Source: Sphingobium sp. CECT 9361 (GTDB lineage Bacteria; Pseudomonadota; Alphaproteobacteria; Sphingomonadales; Sphingomonadaceae). From it: a DNA stretch of 64,000 nucleotides. Shown in pieces: positions 37,527 to 46,475 of this stretch. The DNA lies in the NCBI RefSeq assembly GCF_918741285.1, contig NZ_CAKKNC010000021.1:1-64000 (forward strand), read 5' to 3'. The position numbers were made by a program, and so were the translations under genes. Below the pieces are notes generated by a model, which saw nothing but the letters and a program-made list of their open reading frames with translations, made no database searches and was not told the origin of the DNA. Position 1 is the stretch's first letter. Each line of letters opens with the position of its first letter.

Positions 37527-37904
37527 TTGATCGATTTCAACTTTGACCCGGCCAAGCGACGCCTGGAGGCGTGTTATCGCGGCTTTTGGTCAGCGGAAAC
37601 CGCGAATGCCGCGTTGTTACAGATGAAAGTGGCGCTCGACGGCGCTTCGGTAGGCGGACAGTCCTTTACGCTGCTCGACGATTTCCGGGATTGGTCAACC
37701 CAAAATCCGGAAGTGGTTGCGATCAATATGCAATTTGCGACATTGTGTCGACGCTACCCTATCAAGCGCAATGCGATGATTATTCCCTCTGCCTTACTGC
37801 GCCTGCAGATAAACCGAACTGTGCAAGACCTTGGGTTCTGCCGGGCGTTCAGTACATTTGATGAGGCGGATTCATGGCTGGGGGAGATAGAGCCTTGCTC
37901 CTGA
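37527..37904 (+). CDS. Conserved small protein, STAS/SpoIIAA-like fold (unknown role)
   Basis: A 125-residue soluble protein starting at TTG 37527 behind GAGGGAG. The pattern FDPAKRRLEACYRGFWSAETANAALLQMKVAL, then FTLLDDFRDWS and AFSTFDEADSWL, is that of SpoIIAA-like (STAS-related) proteins: a beta strand, helix and strand carrying an acidic loop, ending in the typical FDEADSWL helix. No partner gene is nearby. The function is unknown. Confidence 0.65.
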   Translation: MIDFNFDPAKRRLEACYRGFWSAETANAALLQMKVALDGASVGGQSFTLLDDFRDWSTQNPEVVAINMQFATLCRRYPIKRNAMIIPSALLRLQINRTVQDLGFCRAFSTFDEADSWLGEIEPCS

Positions 37905-38203
37905 ACTGCCAGAGTGTCAGCGCATATCGGTTGCCGACGCGGGCAATAGACTGAAGCTTAAAACACGCCTGTATAGCGGACGTGGCTCTTGGCCTCTCAT
38001 GATACAAGCCGCCGGAGCGGGCGGCGGTCAACTCCGAGGGATGGGATGGCGATCCGGTCGTCCGGCAGAAGTTGCTCGACATCGAGGCCGCACCCTGTCG
38101 ATGCCAATCGCGATCAGTGTTGTCCCGCATTGCGCTGTAGCGATGACGATGCAAGGGCTTGCCGACGGATCGGCAAGCCCCTTCCTTTTGCGGACGGCGT
38201 TTT
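37905..38203. other. Intergenic region with a convergent hairpin
   Basis: The only structure is the perfect hairpin at 38155-38180 described separately. No gene is supported here. Confidence 0.4.
38155..38180 (-). terminator. Hairpin downstream of the phospholipase operon (probable terminator)
   Basis: A perfect 11-base stem GGGCTTGCCGA / TCGGCAAGCCC with the loop CGGA, 24 bases after the phospholipase stop. The minus side is followed by TTGCATCG, a weak T run; the plus side is followed by CTTCCTTTT, so it may serve both directions. Confidence 0.65.
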
Positions 38204-40309
38204 TCAGGCGCGCATGAGTGGATCGCTGATCCCGTGATGTCCCGTTTCGATACGCCCTGCGAGGCGTATGTCCATGCCCGGCGTAGCGACGGTCAGGTCG
38301 TACCAGTCCTCGCTCTTTGCCACCTGCCAACGCTCGCTTGTGCTGCTGCCGCCCACCACCGTGACGATGCGGTCGCTGTGGATACCATAAGCATCCTTGC
38401 CGAGGGTGATGCTGGCGGGCGTCGCGCCACGGTGCGCGAGTCGCAGACGGACGGCCTTACCCTTCGCATCATAGCGTGCGTTGAGAACGGGCGCACTTGC
38501 GGCTTGCGCAAGATCGCCGGAGAAGCCGCGCAGGTAGCCATTGGGGCCGAGCACGACGAGATCGAAGCGGCTATCCTTCGTGGCGGCCCATTTGTCTTCG
38601 AGCGACTTGCCGGGTTCCACGGTATAGCGTCGAGGAATCTGGTTCAGCTGATGCTTGTCGTACACATGAAAGACCGCGCCGGCCTTTCCCTCATTGGTGA
38701 AGGTCAGGGTAAGCGCATCGCTGGTGGCGACCGCGTCGACATGAAGGACGTAGGGCAAGGCACGCGAGCGACGGACGCCTGCTTCCTGAAACATGTCCTG
38801 CGGGGCGCGAGGAGGCAGGATTTTGGGGCGGGTAAGATGCTCGGCGAGGACCGTACTTGCCCTGCTGACATCCGGCAGTTTCGGGAAAGCCTTGTCGCCG
38901 TTCTGCGTGAAATCGAAGCAGCTTGTAAGGTCGCCACACACGGCGCGATGCCATGGGCTGATGCCAGGGATCGTGACGCCGAAGCGCTTTTCCAGGAACT
39001 GGCCGACCGAAGTATGATCGAACACCTCGCTGTTGACCCAGCCGCCACGGCTCCATGGCGAGACGACATACATGGGCACGCGGGGACCAAGACCCCAGGG
39101 GCGCGTGGTGCCGCTCACATCGTCGTCGCGCGATGTGTATTTGTCCTCATGATCGTCGAAGTATTCGCCAGCCAGATCGAGCGTTGCCTTTCCCGCCATC
39201 GTTCCGTCGCGATTGTAGGAGGGCGGCGCGGGGGGCGGAACATGATCGAACAGGCCGTCATTCTCGTCGAATGTCTGGAAGAAAACGGTCTGGCTCCACA
39301 CGTCGGGATTGGCCGTGAGCGCATCGAGTACTTGCGCCGTGAACGCAGCGCCTTCGATCGGGGTGGAGGCGCTGGGATGTTCCGACCGTTCCTTGGGCGG
39401 CAAAACCCATGACACGGCGGGGAGCGTGCCGTCCTTCACGTCCTTCGCGAACTGTTCGAGCGAAAATTCGCTCATGCCGCGTTTGTAGAGACCCGAATCA
39501 GGCTTGGCTTCGCGGAAGCCTTTGAACGCGAGGCCGCCGTGCATAGCGCCGGTCCAGTTGTCGTTGGGGTTCTGATAGATGCGCCAATCGACCCCAGCTT
39601 CTTCCAGCACTTCGGGAATGGTAGCCCATTCCAGCGCATTTCCCGCGTAGGTGTAGCCCGGTTCCGGCAACGCGCCCTTGATCCAGCAGCGCAGGTTGTT
39701 GGGTTCCGAATGCGTGTCCTGGCAGTTGGTGCCCTGCGACGCTACCTTCGGATCGAAGCTGGAGCCTGACCAGAAAACGATGCGATTGGGATCGGTGCCG
39801 CTCGTAACGGAGCAATAATAGGCATCGCAAATGGTGAAGCCTTCAGCGAGCGCGAACTGAAAGGGGATGTCGTCGCGCTTGTAATAGCCCATCGAATAAT
39901 CGGTTTTATACTTGGGCCACAGACCGAACTTGCCCTGGTTCCATGCCGCCTGCGCGTCTGAGAAGCTGTGCGGTGTGCCGGGAACCTTGAGCGCATTGGT
40001 CCGCTCCGTGTCCAGATGGAATGGCGGCAAGTCGCGCACGCCATTGGATTGCCACCAGACAGGTCGGTTGCCGGGCAGCGGGATCGGATGCCGATCGCCA
40101 AAGCCCCGGACGCCCTTCATCGTACCGAAATAATGGTCGAACGAGCGGTTCTCCTGCATCAGGATGACGATGTGCTTCACGTCGGCGATCGTGCCGGTCA
40201 CGCGCTTGGGCGGGATGGCGAGCGCGCGGCCTATGCTGCCAGGGAAGGCGGCTATGCCTCCGGCAATACTGGCGGTCTTGAGGAAATCGCGTCGGTTCTT
40301 CAGGGACAT
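38204..40309 (-). CDS. Tat-exported phospholipase C (phosphocholine-type)
   Basis: A 701-residue protein with a Tat signal (MSLKNRRDFLKTASIAGG). It has the phosphoesterase core of bacterial non-haemolytic phospholipase C/AcpA: HIVILMQENRSFDHYFGTM near the N-terminus, SVTSGTDPNRI, FQTFDENDGLFDHVPPP, and C-terminal domains of the PLC type (LTLTFTNEGKAGAVFHVYD, DWYDLTV). It cleaves head groups from phospholipids outside the inner membrane. ATG 40309 is chosen since the Tat motif follows directly; a longer frame adds 19 residues. It is the last gene of a minus-strand operon with PhnE 29 bases upstream. The Pho box at the head implies induction by phosphate starvation. Confidence 0.9.
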   Translation of the reverse strand: MSLKNRRDFLKTASIAGGIAAFPGSIGRALAIPPKRVTGTIADVKHIVILMQENRSFDHYFGTMKGVRGFGDRHPIPLPGNRPVWWQSNGVRDLPPFHLDTERTNALKVPGTPHSFSDAQAAWNQGKFGLWPKYKTDYSMGYYKRDDIPFQFALAEGFTICDAYYCSVTSGTDPNRIVFWSGSSFDPKVASQGTNCQDTHSEPNNLRCWIKGALPEPGYTYAGNALEWATIPEVLEEAGVDWRIYQNPNDNWTGAMHGGLAFKGFREAKPDSGLYKRGMSEFSLEQFAKDVKDGTLPAVSWVLPPKERSEHPSASTPIEGAAFTAQVLDALTANPDVWSQTVFFQTFDENDGLFDHVPPPAPPSYNRDGTMAGKATLDLAGEYFDDHEDKYTSRDDDVSGTTRPWGLGPRVPMYVVSPWSRGGWVNSEVFDHTSVGQFLEKRFGVTIPGISPWHRAVCGDLTSCFDFTQNGDKAFPKLPDVSRASTVLAEHLTRPKILPPRAPQDMFQEAGVRRSRALPYVLHVDAVATSDALTLTFTNEGKAGAVFHVYDKHQLNQIPRRYTVEPGKSLEDKWAATKDSRFDLVVLGPNGYLRGFSGDLAQAASAPVLNARYDAKGKAVRLRLAHRGATPASITLGKDAYGIHSDRIVTVVGGSSTSERWQVAKSEDWYDLTVATPGMDIRLAGRIETGHHGISDPLMRA

Positions 40310-40338
40310 GGCACAGGCTCCGATGGTTTTGAGGCGGC

Positions 40339-41340
40339 TTACAAAAGGGACTTGCGCAGTCGACACGCGCTGCGGTCGAGCAGCAGGACGACGATGAAAA
40401 TGGCGATCAGGATGGTGCCGACATGCCCATATTCATACATGTCGTAGCGGCCCTTCAGTTCCTGGCCGATGCCGCCTGCGCCGACGAGACCGATAACGGT
40501 CGCCATGCGGACGTTCCGGTCGAGGATGTAGAGCGTGTAGGCAATGTATTGGGGCAGCACCTGAGGCAGGATGGCGTAGCGCCACATAACGATCTTGCTT
40601 GCGCCGATCGCAGTCAAAGCCTCCTGCGGGCGGGGATCGGCATTCTCGATGTCATCGGCGTAGAACTTGCCAAGGAAACCCGCTCCGTACAAACCCAGCG
40701 CCAATATGCCCGCGATGGGCCCGAACCCATAAGCGATCACCAGGAACAGTGCGCTGACCAGCTCTGGAATGGCGCGACAAAAGCCGATCACGCTGCGCGC
40801 CACCATGCGGATCGCCGCAAACCGCATCATGTTGCGCGCGCCGAGCAGCGCCAGCGGAAAGCCGACCATGATGGCGACGATTGTGCCCCAGAGCGCGATT
40901 TCCAGCGTCTCCAGCATCTTGGTAGCGACCAGCCATGCATAGCCCAGCGGCTGTACAAGATAGGTCGTGCGGACGGGACTGCTTTCCATGCGCAACGTCT
41001 GCGGATTGATTGCTTCGCCACGACTTTCGACGGTTTCGAGGTGGGAAAGCAGCGGCAGGTCGTCGGGATCGAATCCCTCGATGCGGGCAATGTCCTGCCT
41101 GTCGGACAACTGGATGGGGACAAGCTGCCCGATGGCATTGCCGAGGCCGTCGGCGACCTGCGATCGCCCGAACGGTCCGAACTGTACCGCGACGGCTTCC
41201 GTCGTCATGGCAATCATGCGACCGATCTCGACACGCTGCCCTGTATACCAGAGCAGGAGCGCCGCGCCGATAAGCACCAACACCGTGCGGCTGCCATAAG
41301 GGCGCGGATAGGACCATCCGGTGTGCGTCGACGCAGTCAT
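40339..41340 (-). CDS. phnE: Phosphonate-type ABC transporter permease
   Basis: A 333-residue inner-membrane permease. The signal-anchor TM is near the N-terminus, a long periplasmic loop follows, then the BPD_transp core (TKMLETLEIALWGTIVAIMVGFPLALLGARN, EALTAIGASKIVMWRYAILPQVLPQ with the EAA loop). The start overlaps phnC (ATGA). It forms the transporter with PhnC and PhnD. Confidence 0.9.
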   Translation of the reverse strand: MTASTHTGWSYPRPYGSRTVLVLIGAALLLWYTGQRVEIGRMIAMTTEAVAVQFGPFGRSQVADGLGNAIGQLVPIQLSDRQDIARIEGFDPDDLPLLSHLETVESRGEAINPQTLRMESSPVRTTYLVQPLGYAWLVATKMLETLEIALWGTIVAIMVGFPLALLGARNMMRFAAIRMVARSVIGFCRAIPELVSALFLVIAYGFGPIAGILALGLYGAGFLGKFYADDIENADPRPQEALTAIGASKIVMWRYAILPQVLPQYIAYTLYILDRNVRMATVIGLVGAGGIGQELKGRYDMYEYGHVGTILIAIFIVVLLLDRSACRLRKSLL

Positions 41341-42104
41341 GCCGCCACTTCCTCCGCAGGCACGACGGCTTCCCTTTTGGCATAGATGCGCTTCGCATCA
41401 TGCGTGTCCAGCATTGCGGGCGGGCCGTCGAAGATGACCCGGCCGCCCTGCAAGGCGACGATCCGGTCAGCATAATCCTTTGCAAGATCAAGCTGGTGAA
41501 GACTGCACAGTACGGTCGCGCCGCGATTCAGTGCCTGAGTGCGCAGCAGATTTAGCACCTCCCGACTCAGCCGCGGATCTAGGCTGGCGACCGGCTCGTC
41601 GGCAAGGATGACAGCAGGGTCGAGCATGAAGGCGCGGGCGATGCCAACACGCTGCTGCTGTCCGCCCGAAAGCCGTTCGATGCGGCGGCGAAGATGGGCT
41701 TCCTCCAGGCCGACCGCTGCGATGAGCGAGCACACCTTGTCTTGCAATTCAGCCGGATAGAGCCCCGACAGCGAACGCCACATTGGCATGGCAGGCACGG
41801 CGCCCGCCATGACGTTCGTGGCAACGCTGGCCCGGGCGGCCAGTCCATAATGCTGGTGAACCATGCCGATCCGCCGACGCAAAAAAGGAAGCGTCTTCCG
41901 ATCGACCGTCTTGCCGCCGACGATCACCCGTCCGGCAGTGGCAGGCGACAACCCGTTGACGGTGCGCAGCAAGGTGGACTTGCCAGCGCCCGAATGGCCC
42001 AGGACGACGCAGAATTGCCCGGCGGGTACGGTGAACGACACGGCGTCCAGCGCACATGTCCCATCGGGGTAATGAACGGTCGTGTTCTCGAACTGGATGT
42101 TCAT
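41337..42104 (-). CDS. phnC: Phosphonate-type ABC transporter ATP-binding protein
   Basis: A 255-residue ABC ATPase: Walker A GHSGAGKST, signature LSGGQQQR, Walker B VILADEP, H-loop CSLHQ. PhnC-type features include VHQHYGLAARASVATNVMAG. It overlaps phnD by four bases and phnE by four. It powers import through PhnE. Confidence 0.92.
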   Translation of the reverse strand: MNIQFENTTVHYPDGTCALDAVSFTVPAGQFCVVLGHSGAGKSTLLRTVNGLSPATAGRVIVGGKTVDRKTLPFLRRRIGMVHQHYGLAARASVATNVMAGAVPAMPMWRSLSGLYPAELQDKVCSLIAAVGLEEAHLRRRIERLSGGQQQRVGIARAFMLDPAVILADEPVASLDPRLSREVLNLLRTQALNRGATVLCSLHQLDLAKDYADRIVALQGGRVIFDGPPAMLDTHDAKRIYAKREAVVPAEEVAA

Positions 42105-43027
42105 CGCCGTTCTGCCGATTTCTTGAGGATTTCCCCCTTCATCGCATCGCTGACCATTGCCATTTTCTGCGCAGCGGGTGCGAATTTCGCGGCAGAGAAA
42201 TGCGCGTCATAGCCGTCGACTTGTCCGCCGCCATAGCCGCGGATCATTTCAGGAGTGATGCCGGGTTCCTGCGCGATATTCTGAAACGCGGTCTTCAGGC
42301 GATCCCGGGTGGATACCGGCAGGCGGCTGTTAACGACAAGCGGCGGATAGGGGATGGGATCGCTGCGCGCGATGATCTTTACGTCACGTACGCCGGGCAC
42401 ATTCTCGCGCACTGCTTTTTCGTAGCTTTCAAAGGACAGGGCGGCCACATCCACGCGACCCTGCAACAGTGCCGCAAGACTGCTGGCATGACTGCCGGTT
42501 AGGCGCACGTCCTTCAGATCCTTGGCTGGATCTATCCCGGCGTCCATCAGCATCGTCAGTGGAAAGACGAAGGACGAGGTGGAATTGACGTCACCGAACG
42601 CCACTCGCTTGCCGCGCAGGTCCGCGATCGCGGAGATGGGCGAGTCTTTGCGCGCGAACAGTCCGGCATAATAGACCGACGCGCCGGATTTTACCGCCAC
42701 CGCCAGCAATTCGGCGCAGCCTCGATCCTTCGCTTGCAGATAGGTGACCGGCCCGACGAAGGCGATGTCGGCGGCACCGTTACACATGCCCTCAACCACT
42801 GCCCCATAGGATTGCGCGACCTTCAGGTCGAAGGTCAGCCCAGTGCTGCGCGATACGGCGTTGAAGATCGGCTGGTAATCCGCCAGCGTGCCGCTTTCCG
42901 TGCCGCCATCTGCTGGAATGAGCAGAACATGAAGGGGCTGCGCCTGCGGACCTTTCTGCATCACCAAGAACAGGCCTGCTCCCCCTAATGCCAGCACCAG
43001 CAGTGTAGCGATCATCCACCGTTTCAT
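42101..43027 (-). CDS. phnD: Phosphonate/phosphite-type periplasmic binding protein
   Basis: A 308-residue binding protein with an N-terminal membrane/signal segment (MKRWMIATLLVLALGGAGLFLV). It has the PhnD-family core: SRSTGLTFDLKVAQSYGAVVEGMCNGAADIAFVGPVTYLQA, LRGKRVAFGDVNSTSSFVFP, HASSLAALLQGRVDVAALSFESY. ATG 43027 is chosen with AGGA eight to ten bases upstream; ATG 43039 would add four residues but has no proper site. The ligand may be a phosphonate, phosphite or a phosphate ester; no C-P lyase genes are present. The ribosome site overlaps the 3' arm of an intercistronic hairpin. Confidence 0.87.
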   Translation of the reverse strand: MKRWMIATLLVLALGGAGLFLVMQKGPQAQPLHVLLIPADGGTESGTLADYQPIFNAVSRSTGLTFDLKVAQSYGAVVEGMCNGAADIAFVGPVTYLQAKDRGCAELLAVAVKSGASVYYAGLFARKDSPISAIADLRGKRVAFGDVNSTSSFVFPLTMLMDAGIDPAKDLKDVRLTGSHASSLAALLQGRVDVAALSFESYEKAVRENVPGVRDVKIIARSDPIPYPPLVVNSRLPVSTRDRLKTAFQNIAQEPGITPEMIRGYGGGQVDGYDAHFSAAKFAPAAQKMAMVSDAMKGEILKKSAERR

Positions 43028-43038
43028 AAGCACATCCA

Positions 43039-43077
43039 TCCTATCCCGCCCTATCGGTAGCCGCGTTCGGGATAGGA
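43039..43077 (-). promoter_or_regulatory. Intercistronic hairpin between TonB receptor and phnD
   Basis: A perfect ten-base inverted repeat TCCTATCCCG (43039-43048) and CGGGATAGGA (43068-43077) with a 19-base loop. On the minus-strand mRNA the second arm ends in the AGGA that serves phnD, so the stem could mask that ribosome site as well as protect the upstream receptor message. Confidence 0.7.
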
Positions 43078-43103
43078 GAATGCTGTGACATGGCGATGAA
43101 CGC

Positions 43104-45302
43104 TCAGAAGCTGGTCGTGAAGGAGCCGTAGACTGCGCGCGGTTTGCCCTCGAACTCGTAACCGTAGAAATAGGCGTCGCTGTTCAGCGCAATTTCGCCG
43201 CGCAGAAATGCCGAGCCGAAGCGCTGGTTACCGTAGCCATAGCGTTCGGCATATTTCTCGTTGGTTATATTGACGACGCGGATCTGGAAGCGGTGCTGCC
43301 GCTCGTTCCCCGCCCAATAGGCGATTGAACCGTTCATCACGAAATAATTGCCGAAGTTGTGACGGTATCTGGCGCGCAAGGTGCCGTCAGGCTGGCGGAC
43401 ATTCGGGCCGCCGGTAGCAAATTCCGGTCCCTGATAGCGGGGCAGCAAGGTGATGTGGAACCGGTCGTTCGCACTGTGCCACGCGACATTGCCGGTGATC
43501 ATATATTCGGGCGTCTCGTTGATCTGAAAATCGGTTCCGCCCAGTCGGGCCTGCTGTTTGGTGTAGTTGATGTTGGCCGTGAACTGTTTTCCCAGAATGA
43601 AGTCCACGTCCGCCGTGATGCCCCGGATTTTGGTGACGGCGGTGTTATTGAACCAGGTGTTCGGCGTCAGTCCGGACGTGCCCTGAATGCGGTTGCTGAT
43701 GTCGGTGCGAAACGCGCCTACTTCGGCGTTGATCTGCAGCGTACCGAAGGATTTGCTGAACCCGACGGCGCCGTTGTAGGTTTCGGTCGTTTCGGTCTGA
43801 AGATTGGGATTTCCCACCTGCGTGGGGCTGATCGAGAAAAGCTCATTGGTACGCGGCAGGCTGTAGGACGTGCCCCCATTGCCGCGGATGTAGAATGGAC
43901 CGACTGGCTGCCGGAACCCGAACTTCCAGATCGTCTTTGAGTCGAAACTCTTGGCAAAATCCGTACGGACGGCGAGCGAAATTTTCGTATTCGGGCTGAA
44001 AGGAAGGACCGGCCTCGCGTCAAGATACAGTCCCGTAATCGTCGTCGAGGAATCCCCCACCGGGAATACGGGGTCGGAGTCATCCTTGTAAGACACCACC
44101 TGCACCCCTGCCACGAGCTCGATCAGCTTTGGGAATGTGAAGGTGTTGCGGAAATTAAGGCCGCGCTCCTGGAAACCGCCGACCTTGGAATTGGGACCGA
44201 ACCCCTTATTGGGATAAGGAGTCGAGCGACCCGTGGCGTCGCCAAAGCGGATCGCCTGACCATTGATATTCACGCAGCCGGCACGGTTGGTGCAGGTTTC
44301 GGCAAATGTCTCGGTATTGTTGAGCTTGGGATTGCTCCAGTAACCGGACAGCTCCGTGTAAACCTTGTCAGACCAGCGTCGGTCGATCGAGAAATCGACG
44401 ATGGGATAGCGCACCCGGTTGGGCGAGAATGTCTCATTGTCCGGGAAGGCATCCTGGAACTCGATCTGCGTGTATTGGCCGTTCGCGCGAAACTCCGTCT
44501 TGTCGTCCACCTTCCAGAGATATTTGATGCCGACATTGTTCCGGTTGAGCGGATATTTCTGAATGCCGCCTGCCTTCGCGACGTTGTCGACAAAGCTTTC
44601 CGGCGCGAAGATGCGGGGGCCGTCGGTCTGCTGGCTGCTGCCATAGACCATGAAACTGTGACGCCCTTCGGCGTCCAGCGCGAACTTCGCGTTGCCCCAC
44701 AACTCGCGCGAGTTGAACTCGCCATAGCTTGCGCCCAGTTCCACCTTGTCGGTGCCATCGGGGCGCTTGGTGACAAGGCTGATGACGCCGATTCCGCCAT
44801 TCGATCCGAAGAAGAGGCTGTTGCCGCCGCGGAACACCTCCACCCGTTCGATCATGTGCGGGTCGATCGTCGTCGAACCCCAGATGTCTTCGAGCGCAGG
44901 GCCGCGATCATAAAGCGGTACGCCATCCAGCACGACAAGCGTATCGCGGTCGCCGCCGCCATCCAGGCGGATCGTATATTCGCCTTCGTCGGGCGAATAG
45001 CCGATGTTCGCGCCTTTGATAAGGAACTGCGCCACTTCCGCGAAATTGCTGGCGCCGCTGGAGGCGATGGCCTGAGAGTCGACGATCTGAACATTATTTC
45101 CGTAGATGGCGGCTTCGGCGGCCAGTTTGGTCGTTTCGACCCTTTGTCCGGTAACAACGATGGACGGATCGTTCTCAGCTTCGACAGATGCCGCCGGTGC
45201 TTGCGCCATCGCGATGGAAGGCAACAGGCTGACGCCCAGCAACAAACCGAGATGTTTGATCACGCATTGTGATCGGCCGTGATTGTGTGAGTGTGTCAGC
45301 AT
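43104..45302 (-). CDS. TonB-dependent receptor of the phosphate-starvation operon
   Basis: A 732-residue outer-membrane receptor: signal peptide (ending SIAMAQAPAAS), TonB-box region (SIVVTGQRVETTKLAAEAAIY), plug (YSPDEGEYTIRLDGGGDRDTLVVLDGVPLYD, ERVEVFRGGNSLFFGSNGG) and a barrel ending AVYGSFTTSF. There is no STN domain, so it is not self-signalling. ATG 45302 precedes the His-rich start of the signal peptide. It heads the operon receptor, phnD, phnC, phnE, phospholipase C, so it likely takes up an organophosphorus compound. A leader hairpin (CTGCACC/GGTGCAG, 45336-45370) and a Pho box lie upstream. Confidence 0.88.
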   Translation of the reverse strand: MLTHSHNHGRSQCVIKHLGLLLGVSLLPSIAMAQAPAASVEAENDPSIVVTGQRVETTKLAAEAAIYGNNVQIVDSQAIASSGASNFAEVAQFLIKGANIGYSPDEGEYTIRLDGGGDRDTLVVLDGVPLYDRGPALEDIWGSTTIDPHMIERVEVFRGGNSLFFGSNGGIGVISLVTKRPDGTDKVELGASYGEFNSRELWGNAKFALDAEGRHSFMVYGSSQQTDGPRIFAPESFVDNVAKAGGIQKYPLNRNNVGIKYLWKVDDKTEFRANGQYTQIEFQDAFPDNETFSPNRVRYPIVDFSIDRRWSDKVYTELSGYWSNPKLNNTETFAETCTNRAGCVNINGQAIRFGDATGRSTPYPNKGFGPNSKVGGFQERGLNFRNTFTFPKLIELVAGVQVVSYKDDSDPVFPVGDSSTTITGLYLDARPVLPFSPNTKISLAVRTDFAKSFDSKTIWKFGFRQPVGPFYIRGNGGTSYSLPRTNELFSISPTQVGNPNLQTETTETYNGAVGFSKSFGTLQINAEVGAFRTDISNRIQGTSGLTPNTWFNNTAVTKIRGITADVDFILGKQFTANINYTKQQARLGGTDFQINETPEYMITGNVAWHSANDRFHITLLPRYQGPEFATGGPNVRQPDGTLRARYRHNFGNYFVMNGSIAYWAGNERQHRFQIRVVNITNEKYAERYGYGNQRFGSAFLRGEIALNSDAYFYGYEFEGKPRAVYGSFTTSF

Positions 45303-45406
45303 GAAGGAACCCCCGGAAATAATGGCGTTGCCGGGCTGCACCGCGCCTGCTGGGCGACTCGATGGTGCAGCGCGTCAATCGCTTGCAGGGCTCAGATAGG
45401 AGGGCG

Positions 45407-45426
45407 ATGTGACAGTTAAATGAAAC
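45407..45426 (-). promoter_or_regulatory. Pho box (PhoB-binding site)
   Basis: Read on the minus strand it is TTTCAT-TTAA-CTGTCAC, close to the consensus CTGTCAT-AWAW-CTGTCAY: the second half is exact and the first half and spacer carry about three mismatches. It lies about 105-125 bases upstream of the receptor start. It predicts PhoB control of the transporter and phospholipase. Confidence 0.6.
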
Positions 45427-45565
45427 TTACTCAATTATAAATTGCATAAAAAATGAGTTTTACTGTTGATCATTGTGCAATCATGTCGAGCATAATGAGG
45501 TTGGCTCAATTTTGTATGAGATCGAAATTCTGCTAGGGCAGCATGGAGAAGCAATCAGGACGACC

Positions 45566-46462
45566 ATGCCGACACCCACATCCAAGCGCCGCGCTCTACC
45601 GACGACAGATCATCGTCCGATCGACAACACGCTGAACCGTATCCGGGTTGCCCAACCCGGAATGGCAAAGGGGGCCAGTCGAATCGCTGACTACATCCTG
45701 GCCCAGCCCGAAAAAATCGTGAGCATGTCAGTGACCGAACTGGCTGAAGAAACCGGTGTCAGCGAAGGCAGCATCATCAATTTTTGTCGCGGGATTGGCC
45801 TTTCGGGCTTCCAGCAGATGAAGCTCAGCCTCGCACAGGAGATCGTGCAGCCCGTTCAGTTCATCCATGAAGATGTCGCGCGCGACGATGACATGGATAC
45901 GATCTGCCGCAAGGTTTTCCATTCGGGTATTCAGGCCCTGCGGGATTCCCTGTCGGTGTTAGACCCGGTTGCCCTGTCTCGCGCCGTTGACATGATCCGC
46001 GCAGCGAAACGTGTTGAAGTCTATGGGATCGGCTCATCTGCTCCAATTGCAGAGGACACGCATTATCGGATGTTACGTATCGGTCTGGATGCGCGGGTCG
46101 TTGTCGACAGCCATGTTCAGGCGATCAGTGCATCGCGCTGCGACCCAGACGTGGCGGTGCTGACAATCTCGCACAGTGGTGCGACGCATGAAACAGTGGC
46201 ATCCACCCGGCTGGCCAAGGAAGCGGGCGCGAACACCATAGTCATCACTAATTTCGCGCGTTCGCCGATTCAGGCCTATGCCGATATAGTGCTGTTCACA
46301 ATGGCGCGCGAAACGAGCTTCAGGACGGAGGCCATGACCAGCCGCATCGCCCAGCTATGTGTGGTCGATGCTCTTATCGCTGCGCTTGCTTTGGCAGATT
46401 ATGAGCGTTCCACCGAAACCTTGCGTCAGACGTTCGATGTACTTTCGATAAAGCGTTTCTGA
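45566..46462 (+). CDS. MurR/RpiR-family transcriptional regulator
   Basis: A 298-residue regulator: HTH_6 domain (MSVTELAEETGVSEGSIINFCRGIGLSGFQQMKLSLAQ, about 55-92) and SIS sugar-phosphate-binding domain (VEVYGIGSSAPIAEDTHYRM, LTISHSGATHETV). ATG 45566 has AGGA five bases upstream; a longer frame to 45473 exists within the intergenic region. It is divergent from the Pho-box operon. RpiR regulators usually sense phosphorylated sugars. Here the likely targets are the adjacent organophosphate genes or the HAD phosphatase. Confidence 0.85.
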   Translation: MPTPTSKRRALPTTDHRPIDNTLNRIRVAQPGMAKGASRIADYILAQPEKIVSMSVTELAEETGVSEGSIINFCRGIGLSGFQQMKLSLAQEIVQPVQFIHEDVARDDDMDTICRKVFHSGIQALRDSLSVLDPVALSRAVDMIRAAKRVEVYGIGSSAPIAEDTHYRMLRIGLDARVVVDSHVQAISASRCDPDVAVLTISHSGATHETVASTRLAKEAGANTIVITNFARSPIQAYADIVLFTMARETSFRTEAMTSRIAQLCVVDALIAALALADYERSTETLRQTFDVLSIKRF

Positions 46463-46475
46463 CCCGCAGGAGGGC

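Noticed and set aside
38159..39412. Long plus-strand open frame opposite the phospholipase C gene
   Set aside because: It mirrors the high-GC codon structure of the real minus-strand gene, and its protein has no family pattern.
40423..41385. Plus-strand open frame of 320 codons opposite phnE
   Set aside because: Antisense shadow; the minus-strand frame is a clear permease with overlapping operon neighbours.
38204..43027. Phosphonate degradation (C-P lyase) cluster
   Set aside because: Only transporter genes are present; no phnG-M, phnX or related genes in the window.
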